Assembly: GCA_035526335.1 (NCBI GenBank)
Contig: DATLCN010000026.1
Coordinates: 1 to 64,000 of the forward strand
Length of the DNA stretch: 64,000 nucleotides
Reading direction: 5' to 3'
DNA from: GCA-2861595 sp035526335
GTDB taxonomy: Bacteria > Actinomycetota > Acidimicrobiia > Acidimicrobiales > GCA-2861595
Below are positions 40,564 through 50,149 of the stretch, piece by piece (position 1 is the first letter of the stretch; each line of letters opens with the position of its first letter). Both the position numbers and the translations under genes were made by a program. The notes below the pieces were generated by a model, which did no database searches, had not been told where the DNA came from, and worked only from the letters and a program-made list of their open reading frames with translations.

Positions 40564-41544
40564 GTGGCGAGGCAGCGGGTGGGCGCGATCACGACGAGCT
40601 TCGCCGGCACCTTCGAGGGCATCGTCGCCAACGTCGAGCAGGTCATCCAGGGCAAGGGAGAGGCCATCCGTCTGGCCGTCTGCTGCCTCGTCGCCGAGGG
40701 TCACCTCCTGATCGAGGACGTCCCGGGCGTGGGGAAGACCACGCTGGCCAAGGCCATCGCCGCCTCCCTGGGATGCTCGTGGCACCGGATCCAGTTCACA
40801 CCCGACCTGCTGCCCTCCGACGTCACCGGCGTAACCGTGTACAGCCGCAGCAACGGCAGCTTCGAGTTCCGCCCGGGCGGGATCTTCGCCAACATCGTTC
40901 TGGGTGACGAGATCAACCGGGCGTCACCCAAGACGCAGTCGGCCCTTCTCGAGGCGATGCAGGAGGGGCAGGTCACCGTGGATGCCACCACCTACGCCCT
41001 CCCCACGCCGTTCATGGTCATCGCCACTCAGAACCCGGTCGAGCACGAGGGGACGTACCCGCTCCCCGAGAGCCAGCTCGACCGCTTCCTCATGCGGATC
41101 CCCATGGGATACCCCGATCGGGCCAGCGAGATCGAGATGCTCGACACCCATGGCGGGCTCTCCACGACCGAGGTCGAGGACCTGGCCCCGGTGGTGAGCC
41201 TGGAGGCGGTGGAGGCAATGACCGCCGCGGCCAAGGCGATCCACGTGGCGCCTGGGATCAAGGGCTACCTGGTCGACCTGGCCGACGCCACCCGCCGGCA
41301 CCCCGGTCTCGCGCTGGGTATCTCGCCCCGGGCCACTCTGGCCCTGCAGGGTGCGGCGAGAGCACGGGCCGCTTCGCTCGACCGCGGGTACGTGGTGCCG
41401 GACGACATCAAGGCGCTGGCCGGGCCCGTGCTCGGGCACCGCCTCGTGATCAGAGCAGAAGCGGCGATGGGGGGTACATCGGCCTCCGAGGTGCTGGCCC
41501 AGGTGCTCGGGTCGGTGCCCGTGCCCGCCGGTCGGGCGGGTTGA
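40564..41544 (+). CDS. MoxR-type AAA ATPase
   Basis: A 326-residue AAA+ ATPase with Walker A DVPGVGKTTLAKAIAAS, Walker B IVLGDEINRASPKTQSALLE, sensor 1 MVIATQNPVEHEGTYPLPES and DRFLMRIPMGYP. MoxR proteins are chaperone-like and usually work with a VWA or DUF58 partner; the DUF58 gene lies 67 bp downstream, then a transglutaminase gene, the standard three-gene set. GTG 40564 is used since it is the first start after the divergent gene. The stop lies within an 18-bp tandem duplication. Confidence 0.92.
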   Translation: MARQRVGAITTSFAGTFEGIVANVEQVIQGKGEAIRLAVCCLVAEGHLLIEDVPGVGKTTLAKAIAASLGCSWHRIQFTPDLLPSDVTGVTVYSRSNGSFEFRPGGIFANIVLGDEINRASPKTQSALLEAMQEGQVTVDATTYALPTPFMVIATQNPVEHEGTYPLPESQLDRFLMRIPMGYPDRASEIEMLDTHGGLSTTEVEDLAPVVSLEAVEAMTAAAKAIHVAPGIKGYLVDLADATRRHPGLALGISPRATLALQGAARARAASLDRGYVVPDDIKALAGPVLGHRLVIRAEAAMGGTSASEVLAQVLGSVPVPAGRAG

Positions 41545-41563
41545 GCCGGTCGGGCGGGTTGAG
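41528..41563. repeat. 18-bp perfect tandem duplication at the moxR stop
   Basis: CCGGTCGGGCGGGTTGAG occurs twice in tandem (41528-41545, 41546-41563). The moxR TGA lies in the first copy. A recent slippage event is the likely origin. Confidence 0.8.
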
Positions 41564-41611
41564 AACCGGCGCCCCGACGCGTCGCACCGCCCCCACGGTG
41601 TGCCCGTAGCC

Positions 41612-42880
41612 ATGCTGACCCGTCGGGGCTGGCTGTTGCTGCTCGGGGCAGCGGTCTTGGCCATGGTCGGCCGGCTGCTCGGGCTGGTCGAGCTGTTCAT
41701 GCTGGCGGCCTCGGCCGTGGCCATGGTGGCGGGCGCCGCCCTGTACGTGAGAGTCAGGTCCTTCTCCGTAGAGGCCACCCGCGAGCTGCGACCGCCACGG
41801 GTCCCCGCCGGCACCGACAGCCGGGTCGAGCTGCGCGTCCGCAACCGGGGCCGGCGGCGCTCGCCGGTGCTCGCGGCGGGGGACCCCTTCGACGGTGGGA
41901 GGCGCCTGGCCCACTTCCTTCTGGCACCGCTGGATCCCGGCGAGGCGGCGAAGGCCGCCTACCGGCTACCCACCGGGAAGCGCGGCATCTACGACCTGGG
42001 CCCTCTCACCCTCGAGCTCTCCGATCCCTTCGGACTGGCCCGGCGCTGCGTGGTGGCGGCGCCCGTCACCTCCCTGACCGTCTTCCCGAGGGTGGATCCC
42101 ATCGACGCCCCTGCGCCGACCCGGGGGCACGACGTGTTCGCCTCGGCCAACCACCCGACGGCTCTCGCCTCCTCCGGGGAGGACTTCTACGCGCTGCGGG
42201 AGTACGAGGTGGGTGACGATTTGCGGCGGGTGCACTGGAAGTCCAGCGCCAAGTTGGACCAGCTCATGATCCGCCAGGACGAGGTGCCCTGGCAGGGGCG
42301 GGCGACGGTGGTGCTCGACCTGAACCCGCTGGCCCACACGCCCGATTCGTTGGAGGTGGCGGTTTCGGCCGCCGCGAGCATCGTCACCGCCTGCTGGCGG
42401 CGGCGGTCGGTGGTGCGTTTGGTGTCGACCGACGGCGTGGATTCCGGACCGGGTTCGGCGCCCTCCCACCTCGAGGCCATGCTCGAGCACCTGGCCGGCG
42501 CCGGCCTCGATGGCGGAGCGGCCGGCACCGGGCCGGCCCACCTGCCTCGGTCCCTCGGTGCCGTCCTCGCCTCGTTGCGGCGGGAGGGCGACGGCGCCGC
42601 CGTGGCCGTCGTGACCACCTCCCAGGCGCCGGACTCCGGTATCGACACCGTGCGCCGGATACGCAGCCGGTTCGGCTCCGTGACCCTGGTGGTGATCGAA
42701 ACCGGTGCCGGCCAGACCGGCCGTCCCGTGGCCGGGCTCTCCTCCGTCGTGCGGGTGACCCCTACGGTGCCTTTCGCCGCCGCCTGGGCGGAATCCCCCG
42801 CCGGTCGCGGCGGAAGGCGGCGCACGGCTGCGACACGGCGCAGGCCGGCCCCGCCCACCATCGCCAAAGGCGCCCCTTGA
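41612..42880 (+). CDS. DUF58 membrane-anchored protein
   Basis: A 422-residue protein: two N-terminal membrane segments (MLTRRGWLLLLGAAVLAMVG and LVELFMLAASAVAMVAG), an immunoglobulin-like region (LRPPRVPAGTDSRVELRV), then the DUF58 mark GEDFYALREYEVGDDLRRVHW with RVHWKSSAKLDQLMIRQDE, and a VWA-like C-terminal half (VVLDLNP). Partner of MoxR and of the transglutaminase downstream. ATG 41612 begins the family consensus; GTG 41600 is four codons earlier. The stop overlaps the TTG of the next gene. Confidence 0.9.
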   Translation: MLTRRGWLLLLGAAVLAMVGRLLGLVELFMLAASAVAMVAGAALYVRVRSFSVEATRELRPPRVPAGTDSRVELRVRNRGRRRSPVLAAGDPFDGGRRLAHFLLAPLDPGEAAKAAYRLPTGKRGIYDLGPLTLELSDPFGLARRCVVAAPVTSLTVFPRVDPIDAPAPTRGHDVFASANHPTALASSGEDFYALREYEVGDDLRRVHWKSSAKLDQLMIRQDEVPWQGRATVVLDLNPLAHTPDSLEVAVSAAASIVTACWRRRSVVRLVSTDGVDSGPGSAPSHLEAMLEHLAGAGLDGGAAGTGPAHLPRSLGAVLASLRREGDGAAVAVVTTSQAPDSGIDTVRRIRSRFGSVTLVVIETGAGQTGRPVAGLSSVVRVTPTVPFAAAWAESPAGRGGRRRTAATRRRPAPPTIAKGAP

Positions 42881-45117
42881 CGCCGGAGGCCCACCCGACC
42901 GGGATGGCGACGCTGGCGCTCACCGCGCTGACGGCGGCCGCTGCCGCCGGAATGGGCCGCCTCTTCGCCGGCCACGCCTACCTGGTGCCGTTCCTGGCCG
43001 CAGCCCTCGTCACCCACGCCCTGATGTGGCTGGGCCGCCGTGCGGGAGCACCCCTGTCGGTCACGGCCGCGGTGGCCCTGGCGGTGGCCGCGCTGTCGGT
43101 GGGCTGGTTCGTCCTGCCCGGGACCACCATTTTCGGGCTACCCGGAGCAGCGACCCTCGATGCGGCCCGCACCGCGCTGGGCGAGGCGTGGGGCCAGTTC
43201 GCGGAGGTCGTCGCGCCGGCGCCGGTCACCGACGGGTTCCTGGTGGCGGGAATGGCCGCCATAGCGGTGACCGCGGTGCTGGCCGATTGGGCCGCCTTCC
43301 GCATGTCCGCCCTCTTCGAGGCGGTCCTGCCTTCCTTCACCCTGTTCATCTTCACCGCCACCCTGGGGAGCTCGCAGCGCAGGGAGCTGCTCGTCGGGCT
43401 GTACGTGGCGGCACTCCTGCTGTTCCTCCTGGTCCACCAGGCGGGGCTGCTCGCCGCTTCCTCCTCGTGGTTCGCCAGCCGATCCCGTGAGGGCGCCGGC
43501 ACCCTGCTCCGGCGAGGAGCGGCACTCGGCGTCGTCACCGTGATCGCCGGGCTCGTCGTGGGTCCCGCCATTCCCGGCGCCGACCGGCCACCGGTGCTGG
43601 CGTGGCGGGACCGCGACCTGATCGGCGACAGCCGGCGGACGACCGTCAGCCCGCTGGTGGATATCCGCGGCCGGCTGGTGAACCAGTCGACGGCTTTGCT
43701 GTTCACCGTCCGCTCCACCCACCGGGCCTACTGGCGCCTCACGTCACTCGACACCTTCGACGGGCAGATCTGGTCGTCCGACGCCAGCCATCGCCCCGTC
43801 CGGCGCACACTGCCCCGGGGGCCGGCATCCGCCGGCAGAACGGACCGCGTCGTCCAGGAGTTCGTCATCACCACGCTCTCGTCGCTCTGGCTCCCGGCCG
43901 CCTACCGGCCGGAGCGGGTCGCCGGCATCGACGACGTCAGCTACAACGAGCAGCTGGGCAGCCTCATCACCGACGAGGACACGACCAACGGCCTCACCTA
44001 CCGGGTGGAGTCGGCCGTACCCGTCTTCTCCGCCACCGGGCTGAGCCAGGCCGCGGGCCAGCTCACCGGCGAACGGGCGGAACGGTTCCGCCACCTCCCG
44101 TCCCTCTCGCCCAGGGTGCTGGCCCTGGCCCGGGCGGTCACATCCGGAGCGGGGAAGCTCACGCCCTACGCCCGCGCGCTGGCTCTCCAGAACTTCTTCC
44201 GCAGCGGCGCGTTCACCTACGACCTCGACGTCGAGGCCGGTCATGGACGCGAGGCCCTCGACAACTTCCTCTTCCGCACCCACCGCGGCTACTGCGAGCA
44301 GTTCGCCGGCGCCTACGCGGTACTGGCCCGCGCCGCCGGGCTTCCGGCCCGCGTGGCGGTCGGATTCACCCCCGGCGAACCAGGTCCCGATGGTGTCTTT
44401 CTCGTGCGCGGCCTCAACGCCCACGCCTGGCCGGAGGTGTACCTGGCCGGCGCCGGCTGGGTGGCCTTCGAGCCGACGCCGGGGCGGGGGGCCCCCGGCG
44501 CCGAGTCCTACACCGGGCTGCCCGAGGCCCAGGCCCGTCCCGAGAGCCCGTCCACCGCCACGACGGCCGTGCCGGGCACCACGGCGGCTCCGGGTTCAGC
44601 CACGACCGCCACGGCGACCACCGCCACGACCGCCGCGCCGGCCGCTGGTGCCAGGCACGGCCGCTCCTTCCCGGACAACCCCGTGCTGCGCTACGGGCTC
44701 CTGGCCCTGGTGATGGCCGCGGCACCTGTGATCGCCGTGCCCGCCGCGAAGTCCCTTCGCCGCCGGCGGCGCCGGCAGGCGGCAGCCACCGGAGCAGACC
44801 GCGTCCTGGTGGCATGGGCCGAGGCGAACGAATCGCTGGCCGGGGCCGGAGCCCGGCGTGAACCGTCCGACACACTCCACGAGCACGCGGTGAGGGCGGC
44901 TGCCACCGTCGCCCTTCCCACTCCCGCCGCCGGCGCCCTGCGGGAGTTGGCCGGTGACGCCACCGCCGCCAGTTACTCCTCGCGCGACGTCGGCGCTGAG
45001 GTGGCGGCCAGGGCCCAGGCGTCGGCTGCCCTGGTGGAAGCAGCGGTGAGGAGCGGAGCGAGGCCGGTGCAGCGGGTGGGGCGGGCCATCGACCCTCGGC
45101 CCCTCGTCCGCTCATGA
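42877..45117 (+). CDS. TgpA-like transmembrane transglutaminase
   Basis: A 746-residue protein. About six membrane segments within residues 1-230, an extracytoplasmic DUF3488-type region with YWRLTSLDTFDGQIW, then a transglutaminase core: catalytic Cys 473 in HRGYCEQFAGAY, His 516 in NAHAWPEVYL and WVAFEPTPG for the third position. A Thr/Ala/Pro-rich linker leads to another membrane segment (about 608-626), a very basic RRRRRR stretch and a DUF4129-like cytoplasmic tail. The natural substrate is unknown; the gene follows MoxR and DUF58 as usual. TTG 42877 overlaps the DUF58 stop; ATG 42904 is the alternative. Confidence 0.9.
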   Translation: MTPEAHPTGMATLALTALTAAAAAGMGRLFAGHAYLVPFLAAALVTHALMWLGRRAGAPLSVTAAVALAVAALSVGWFVLPGTTIFGLPGAATLDAARTALGEAWGQFAEVVAPAPVTDGFLVAGMAAIAVTAVLADWAAFRMSALFEAVLPSFTLFIFTATLGSSQRRELLVGLYVAALLLFLLVHQAGLLAASSSWFASRSREGAGTLLRRGAALGVVTVIAGLVVGPAIPGADRPPVLAWRDRDLIGDSRRTTVSPLVDIRGRLVNQSTALLFTVRSTHRAYWRLTSLDTFDGQIWSSDASHRPVRRTLPRGPASAGRTDRVVQEFVITTLSSLWLPAAYRPERVAGIDDVSYNEQLGSLITDEDTTNGLTYRVESAVPVFSATGLSQAAGQLTGERAERFRHLPSLSPRVLALARAVTSGAGKLTPYARALALQNFFRSGAFTYDLDVEAGHGREALDNFLFRTHRGYCEQFAGAYAVLARAAGLPARVAVGFTPGEPGPDGVFLVRGLNAHAWPEVYLAGAGWVAFEPTPGRGAPGAESYTGLPEAQARPESPSTATTAVPGTTAAPGSATTATATTATTAAPAAGARHGRSFPDNPVLRYGLLALVMAAAPVIAVPAAKSLRRRRRRQAAATGADRVLVAWAEANESLAGAGARREPSDTLHEHAVRAAATVALPTPAAGALRELAGDATAASYSSRDVGAEVAARAQASAALVEAAVRSGARPVQRVGRAIDPRPLVRS

Positions 45118-45172
45118 GCGACTTACCGTGCGTCGTGGCCCGCCGGCAGCCGCTCCGCTCAGCTGGTTCGGT

Positions 45173-45550
45173 TCAGGTGTCGTCCCTCTTGAAACGCTGA
45201 CGCAGGCGCTGGCGGGTGTCGCCCAGCACGCTCGGGAAGCCGTGCTCGCGGACGGTGCGGCTGACGTCCTTCCATCCGGCCCGCCCCATCTTGCGCAGGT
45301 TGGCCTCGAAGACCAGCGCGGAGCCCAGCATCAGCAGGAAACCGAAGAACCCCACGAAGAGGTTGGACGCGAAAGAGGCGACCAACAGCACCAGGCCGGC
45401 GAAGAATCCGAGGGCGGCCCACTTGCAGTTGCGGCCGGCGTGGCGATAGAGCGAAGTCTCGGAGACGCCCTTGGCGAAAGCAGGATCGTGCTCGTAGAAG
45501 CTGCGCTCGATCTCATGGAGGATGCGCTGCTCGTCTTCCGATAGGGGCAA
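45173..45550 (-). CDS. DUF3040 membrane protein
   Basis: A small actinobacterial protein with PLSEDEQRILHEIERSFYEH at the start, matching the DUF3040 consensus, then two adjacent membrane segments (ALGFFAGLVLLVASFASNLF and VGFFGFLLMLGSALVF) and a basic tail. Function unknown. TTG 45550 is chosen because it begins exactly at the family start and follows GGAG; an ATG at 45589 would add 13 basic residues. Convergent with the transglutaminase gene. Confidence 0.85.
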   Translation of the reverse strand: MPLSEDEQRILHEIERSFYEHDPAFAKGVSETSLYRHAGRNCKWAALGFFAGLVLLVASFASNLFVGFFGFLLMLGSALVFEANLRKMGRAGWKDVSRTVREHGFPSVLGDTRQRLRQRFKRDDT

Positions 45551-45609
45551 CTCCGGGACCCTTCTGCGCCACTGAATCCGACGTCCCATCTTCGCGCACC
45601 GCGCCAAGG

Positions 45610-45765
45610 TCAACAACGCGAGAGCGCGTCCGGAACACGGGGGACAAACGGCGTCCGGGCCCTGACCGGCGGCCGGGCCGGGCCGGGATCGTGCAGAACC
45701 TCTACCGACGCGTAGAAGGAGCCCACGCCGGCGTGGAGGATCGACCTCTCCGGACCCGTCGTCAC
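45610..45765 (-). pseudogene. Relic of dinB (DNA polymerase IV) N-terminus
   Basis: GTG 45765 overlaps the multicopper oxidase stop (GTGA) and opens a 51-residue frame starting VTTGPERSILHAGVGSFYAS followed by VEVLHDPGPARPPV. In Y-family polymerases the same place reads S-I-L-H-x-D-x-D-A-F-Y-A-S-V-E; here the metal-binding Asp positions have become Gly and the sequence loses homology after about 35 residues. The rest of dinB (over 300 residues) is absent. A dead, truncated copy is the simplest reading. Confidence 0.6.
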
Positions 45766-48700
45766 AGGACCTTCGGCACCTGATCGGTGAGGCGCCGGCG
45801 CCGGGCGGCCACCGCGCCGCCGGCCACGAGCAGCGCGAGGCCGATCAGGCTCAGCACGGGCCCCGGGCCGAGCCCCGACCGGCCGCTGGATCGGTGCCGC
45901 GGAGCGGGCAGGGGCCGGATGGTCCCTCCGCGGGCATGAGGCTCGAGGACCCGGAAGATTCCCCACAGGCCCGCCTCACGGTAGGGCTCGCGATGGTCAC
46001 CCCAGAGGTAGTCGCCGGCCCGGTGGCCGCGGCCGCCGGCGCCGCCCTCCAGATTCGCCGTCACCACGTCGAGGCCACCGAGCGGCACCGAGCTCAGCAT
46101 GTTGGTGCCTCGCCGTCCCGGTTCCATGGCCCAGCGGTGGCCCTCGACGCTGAACACCTGTGACTGCTCGCTCCACGGCGCCAGGGCGTGGATGCGCACC
46201 GGATCGCCGGCGAAGGCCTCCAGGAGCGGGGTGGACGGCAGCGGCCGCCCCGTGGTGGAGGACGAGTACACGGTGGCCGCATCGGGATCGGAGTTCAAGC
46301 GGCCCTTGAGTGGCTCGTTCCGGTAGTTCACGCCGACGGTTCCCTGCACGTTGGTCGTGTAGGGCATCCGGTGCGTGCCGATCGACGCATCCTCGTCCTG
46401 GAACAGCAGGGTGAAGTCGCGGTAGGCCGGCCCTGAAGGAGGCTGCACCACCACGTTCCACCCGGAGCGACCGCCCATGTCGGTCCCCGACGCCGCGTCC
46501 CGGTAGGTGGAGCCGGCCGGCCCGACGACGATGGCGCCGTACAGGCCGAGTGCCGAGTTGGCCACCACGTCCCCGCCGTCGCGCACCACCGACACCGTTT
46601 CACCGACCTCCGGCGAGGCGTAGAACGTGGAGGTGCGGACCTCACCCGGTGCCACCGTCTGGTCCGGATTGAACCCGGCGGCCACACCTCCGGATTCCAG
46701 GGGGTCCGAAGCGAGGAGGTCGCAGCGCAGGGAGACGGATCCGGTGGCGACGGCGTTTCGGAGATGCAGCTTCAGGCACTCGCCCACCCCCACGTGCAGC
46801 ACGAGGGGTTCCGCGGGACGCTGGCCGCTGCGCACGGCCCTGGCGTCCTGGGCGAGGACGAAGAGGCGGCCGGGTCTGCCCCCCAGCATGGGCAGAGGCG
46901 CCTCAATGGCCACGACGTCGAACTCCCGCACGGGGGCGGCCGGCGGGCAGACCGCCGCCGGCGGACGGGGCGGAACCTCGTGTCCCGGGAGGGGCAGGAG
47001 GGCGGGACCGCTGTCGGGCGCAGCCTCCGATGCCCGATTGCCGGGCAGGCTTCTGGCGCCGCCACCCGGGGCGGCGTCACCCTGGCGCCCGGGCAGCACG
47101 CGCAGGAGCCCCCAGCTGCCCTCGCGCAGCTTCACCGACCGACCGTTCCCGTAGATGTAGTCACCCGGCATCCGTTGCGGTCCTCCCGCCGCTGGCACCA
47201 CCAGGTCGTAGCGCTCGGAGATGCCGAGATGGACGGTGCTCACCGGTGGGGAGCGCTGGCTCTGGGGCTCCTTGCGGAACCAGTGCCCGTCCAGGTGCCA
47301 GGTGTGCACCTCGTTGCTCGCGCTGACCAGGCTGCGCACGACCACCGGATCACCGACGTTGGCCTCGATGACCGGCGTTGCCGGGTCGCCGTGGGTGCGG
47401 CTGCTGAACACCATGGCCGGGTCGCCCTTACGACGGTCGAGGGGCTCGGCCCGGAGGTTGAGGGCGCTGCCCGTGGAGCGCCCCACGTGATTGACGGCGC
47501 TGTCGTCCTGGACGAAGGAGACCAGCTCGCGGAAGCTCCCCTTGACGTCGGCCGAGACGCGGGCGTCGGTGTGGATGTCGGCGATGGCGCCGCTGCGGAT
47601 CTCCTCGCCGGTCCGGGGGTCGTGGTAGGTCGAGCCGGGCGGCTCGGACACCAGCGCGCCGAACAGACCACGCCGCCAGGTGCCGATGGCGTTGACGTGG
47701 TCGTGGAAGTAGGCGGTGCCGAACTGCGTGTCGTCGTACCACCGGTACCGGACGAACTCGGTGCTCACGATCTCGCCCGCGGCGTGGTCGAACTCCAGCG
47801 GCTTGGAGAGGGTGACGAGGGCCCCTTCGACGGCGGTGACGGCCACCGCCTCGAACCTCTCGCCGCCGCCCATGCCGATACCGACCACCACACCGGGCTG
47901 AAGCCTCGAAGCGTCGGCCATCCTGAGCATGGCGGCGCCCGCCACGGCCGGCCGGGCCAGAGGCGCCCCCTCCAGTTGGAACGGCCGCACCGACTGCTCG
48001 AAGTTGAACCCGGAGACGACGCCGTCGCTGGCCTGGACGTCGAACTGCACGAAGTGGATGTGGGCGTTGACCTTGGAGAACCCATGGCTCTCAGGTGTGT
48101 CGGTCAGCCGGCTGGTGAGGACGACGTCGACGCAGTCCTCGCCGGCATTCGCACGAATGGCGAGCGGCCGGCGAAGGTCGGGATCGGTACGTGCCGCCGC
48201 CTCCTGCTCCTTGAGCACGAAGAGCAGCCCACCGGCGTCGACGATGCGCTCCTCCTCGTTCACCGGGATGGCGGCCTCGACGGCCTGGAGGTCGAATTTC
48301 TTCGAGTGCGACCCCGCCGGGCAGAGGCTTCCCTTGCCGTTGGCGCCCGGGACGGGAGGATCGGTGCCGTCGTGGTCCGGCTCGAGGAACGGCGAGGGCC
48401 CGTGGTTCGGCGCGAAGGGCGGACGTTTTCCCAGATGGGGGCGGAGGAACGGGAAGGCCAGCTTCCCTGTCCGGGGGTCGAAACGCAGCGGCGGCCGCTG
48501 ACCGGGCGCCGGCGACCGGTAGCCGGGCCAGGCCTGGTCCGTCTCCGGTTCCCCCAGGTAGGTGTCGCCCTGCCGGCTCCAGTCGTGCACTGCCGCGTCG
48601 TAGCCGCGGGGCTGGCCCTGAGGTGGGAGCTGGCGCTCCACCCATCGCTTCATCTCGCTCTGGGCGATGGTGAACGGTCCGTTGGCAGACACGACGGCGG

Positions 48701-50147
48701 CACCCACGAGCTTTTCGGAGGTGACGGCCGGCAGTACGTGGCCCTGCCGCTCCGGCAGCTCCCGCAACGGCGGCAGGGCGTCGGTGGACGCTGAGCCGTT
48801 CTGCAGTGTGTTGTAGGTGCGCCACAGGCCCCACATGCCGGCGAAGTAGTGCTCGGCCACGTGGCAGTGGTAGAGGAAGTCGCCCACCGAACCCTGGCAG
48901 CCGCCACTCCCGCACTCGGGGACCACGTCGAACGTCTCGGAGGGGCCGAGGCTCTGGCTGTCGGTGCGCTCGGTGGACTTTGGCAGCAACGGCGGCCTCT
49001 TGTCCTCACCGGAGTCGAAGCGGGTGTCCTCGACGCCTGGCTGGCGCGGCCACCGGGTGGCACCACCGTGGACGTGGTGGACGTGGAAGACCTCGGACCC
49101 ACCGTGGACCACCCGCTGCTTGGTGGGATCGCCCAGATAGGCCCTCATCATCGGCGTGGCCGGGTCCCCGAAGGCGTAGGAGCTGTAGGCGACGGCCTCG
49201 TCGAAGGTGCCCGCACCGACAGGAGCTCTGGCCACCTGGAGGGCCAGACGATGGCCGAACGGCTCACTGCGGTAGTTGAGGGCCCGTCCGCCGGGTCGGT
49301 AAGCGCTGGTGACCGGGTCGACCAGGGGGATGCGGCGGTCGGCCGCGTCGAGCAACTGGTAGTTCTCGTGGCCGATCTCGTGGTAGTAGAGGGCGAACTC
49401 CCGGAAATCGCTGCCCGCGCCGGAGCGGATGACGGCGTCCCATCCGCTGCGCAGCGGCGCTCCTGTCCTGGGGTCGAGCCAACGGGACCCGGGCGGCTCC
49501 ACCACGATCGAGCCGAACAGCCCGTGGCTGGTCTGGGCCCGGGTGTCGCCGTGGCTGTGGAGGTGGTGGGTGCCCTCCGGCTCCCCGGGATCCACCATCC
49601 ACTCGTAGGTGACGGTCCGGCCCGGGCGGGCGACGGCGGCCGGATTGGTGGCGATGGCCGGCCCGCCTGATCCCGCCACGCGGAGGTCGGCTCCGTGCAC
49701 GTGCAGACTGGCCGCCTCTGCGCCGGCAAGAGCGTTGCGCAGCGTGACCCGGAGGCACTCGCCCGGCAGCACCCGCAGAGTCAGCGGCTGGATGGCGTCC
49801 CCCTGGAGGCCGGCGGTGACGGCGGGCTCGCCACCGCCCGCTCGGGCGGCGGCGTTGACCGCCTCTTCAGCCCGCACCCGCCCGAGGTCCTCCTCGAGCA
49901 CGAACATGCGACCCTCCGGGTCGTGGTCGAGGTAGCGGTTCACCGTGACGTCGACCGCGATGGCGGCGACGTCGTAGTCCCGCACGGGCACGGCCCGCCC
50001 ACACGCCCCTTCCGGTGGGCCCGACTCCCGGCCGTCGGCAGGCGCGGTCAGCCCGAGCACCAGCAGGACGGTCGCCATGAGGGCGGTGACGCGGACCCGC
50101 TCCCGGCGAAAAGACCGGGAGCGGGTCGCCGTTGCTTGGAACCGCAT
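45762..50147 (-). CDS. Giant multi-cupredoxin multicopper oxidase
   Basis: A 1,461-residue secreted protein: signal peptide (about 1-40, ending TAPADG), then repeated cupredoxin domains. A full copper set lies in the first 440 residues: H149-V-H151-G, H197-S-H199-G, HVHHVHG (355-361) and H427-C-H-V-A-E-H433 with M438. The second half keeps H696-I-H698, FHDHVNAIGTWRRGLFG (815-817) and TWHLDGHWF but no HCH motif. The C-terminus ends with a membrane segment (LIGLALLVAGGAVAARRRR), so it is surface-anchored. Size and multi-domain layout recall MnxG/MofA-type metal oxidases. It lies 2 bp after a two-site cupredoxin lipoprotein. Substrate not known; Mn(II) or Cu(I) oxidation is conjecture. Confidence 0.88.
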   Translation of the reverse strand: MRFQATATRSRSFRRERVRVTALMATVLLVLGLTAPADGRESGPPEGACGRAVPVRDYDVAAIAVDVTVNRYLDHDPEGRMFVLEEDLGRVRAEEAVNAAARAGGGEPAVTAGLQGDAIQPLTLRVLPGECLRVTLRNALAGAEAASLHVHGADLRVAGSGGPAIATNPAAVARPGRTVTYEWMVDPGEPEGTHHLHSHGDTRAQTSHGLFGSIVVEPPGSRWLDPRTGAPLRSGWDAVIRSGAGSDFREFALYYHEIGHENYQLLDAADRRIPLVDPVTSAYRPGGRALNYRSEPFGHRLALQVARAPVGAGTFDEAVAYSSYAFGDPATPMMRAYLGDPTKQRVVHGGSEVFHVHHVHGGATRWPRQPGVEDTRFDSGEDKRPPLLPKSTERTDSQSLGPSETFDVVPECGSGGCQGSVGDFLYHCHVAEHYFAGMWGLWRTYNTLQNGSASTDALPPLRELPERQGHVLPAVTSEKLVGAAVVSANGPFTIAQSEMKRWVERQLPPQGQPRGYDAAVHDWSRQGDTYLGEPETDQAWPGYRSPAPGQRPPLRFDPRTGKLAFPFLRPHLGKRPPFAPNHGPSPFLEPDHDGTDPPVPGANGKGSLCPAGSHSKKFDLQAVEAAIPVNEEERIVDAGGLLFVLKEQEAAARTDPDLRRPLAIRANAGEDCVDVVLTSRLTDTPESHGFSKVNAHIHFVQFDVQASDGVVSGFNFEQSVRPFQLEGAPLARPAVAGAAMLRMADASRLQPGVVVGIGMGGGERFEAVAVTAVEGALVTLSKPLEFDHAAGEIVSTEFVRYRWYDDTQFGTAYFHDHVNAIGTWRRGLFGALVSEPPGSTYHDPRTGEEIRSGAIADIHTDARVSADVKGSFRELVSFVQDDSAVNHVGRSTGSALNLRAEPLDRRKGDPAMVFSSRTHGDPATPVIEANVGDPVVVRSLVSASNEVHTWHLDGHWFRKEPQSQRSPPVSTVHLGISERYDLVVPAAGGPQRMPGDYIYGNGRSVKLREGSWGLLRVLPGRQGDAAPGGGARSLPGNRASEAAPDSGPALLPLPGHEVPPRPPAAVCPPAAPVREFDVVAIEAPLPMLGGRPGRLFVLAQDARAVRSGQRPAEPLVLHVGVGECLKLHLRNAVATGSVSLRCDLLASDPLESGGVAAGFNPDQTVAPGEVRTSTFYASPEVGETVSVVRDGGDVVANSALGLYGAIVVGPAGSTYRDAASGTDMGGRSGWNVVVQPPSGPAYRDFTLLFQDEDASIGTHRMPYTTNVQGTVGVNYRNEPLKGRLNSDPDAATVYSSSTTGRPLPSTPLLEAFAGDPVRIHALAPWSEQSQVFSVEGHRWAMEPGRRGTNMLSSVPLGGLDVVTANLEGGAGGRGHRAGDYLWGDHREPYREAGLWGIFRVLEPHARGGTIRPLPAPRHRSSGRSGLGPGPVLSLIGLALLVAGGAVAARRRRLTDQVPKVL

Positions 50148-50149
50148 GC

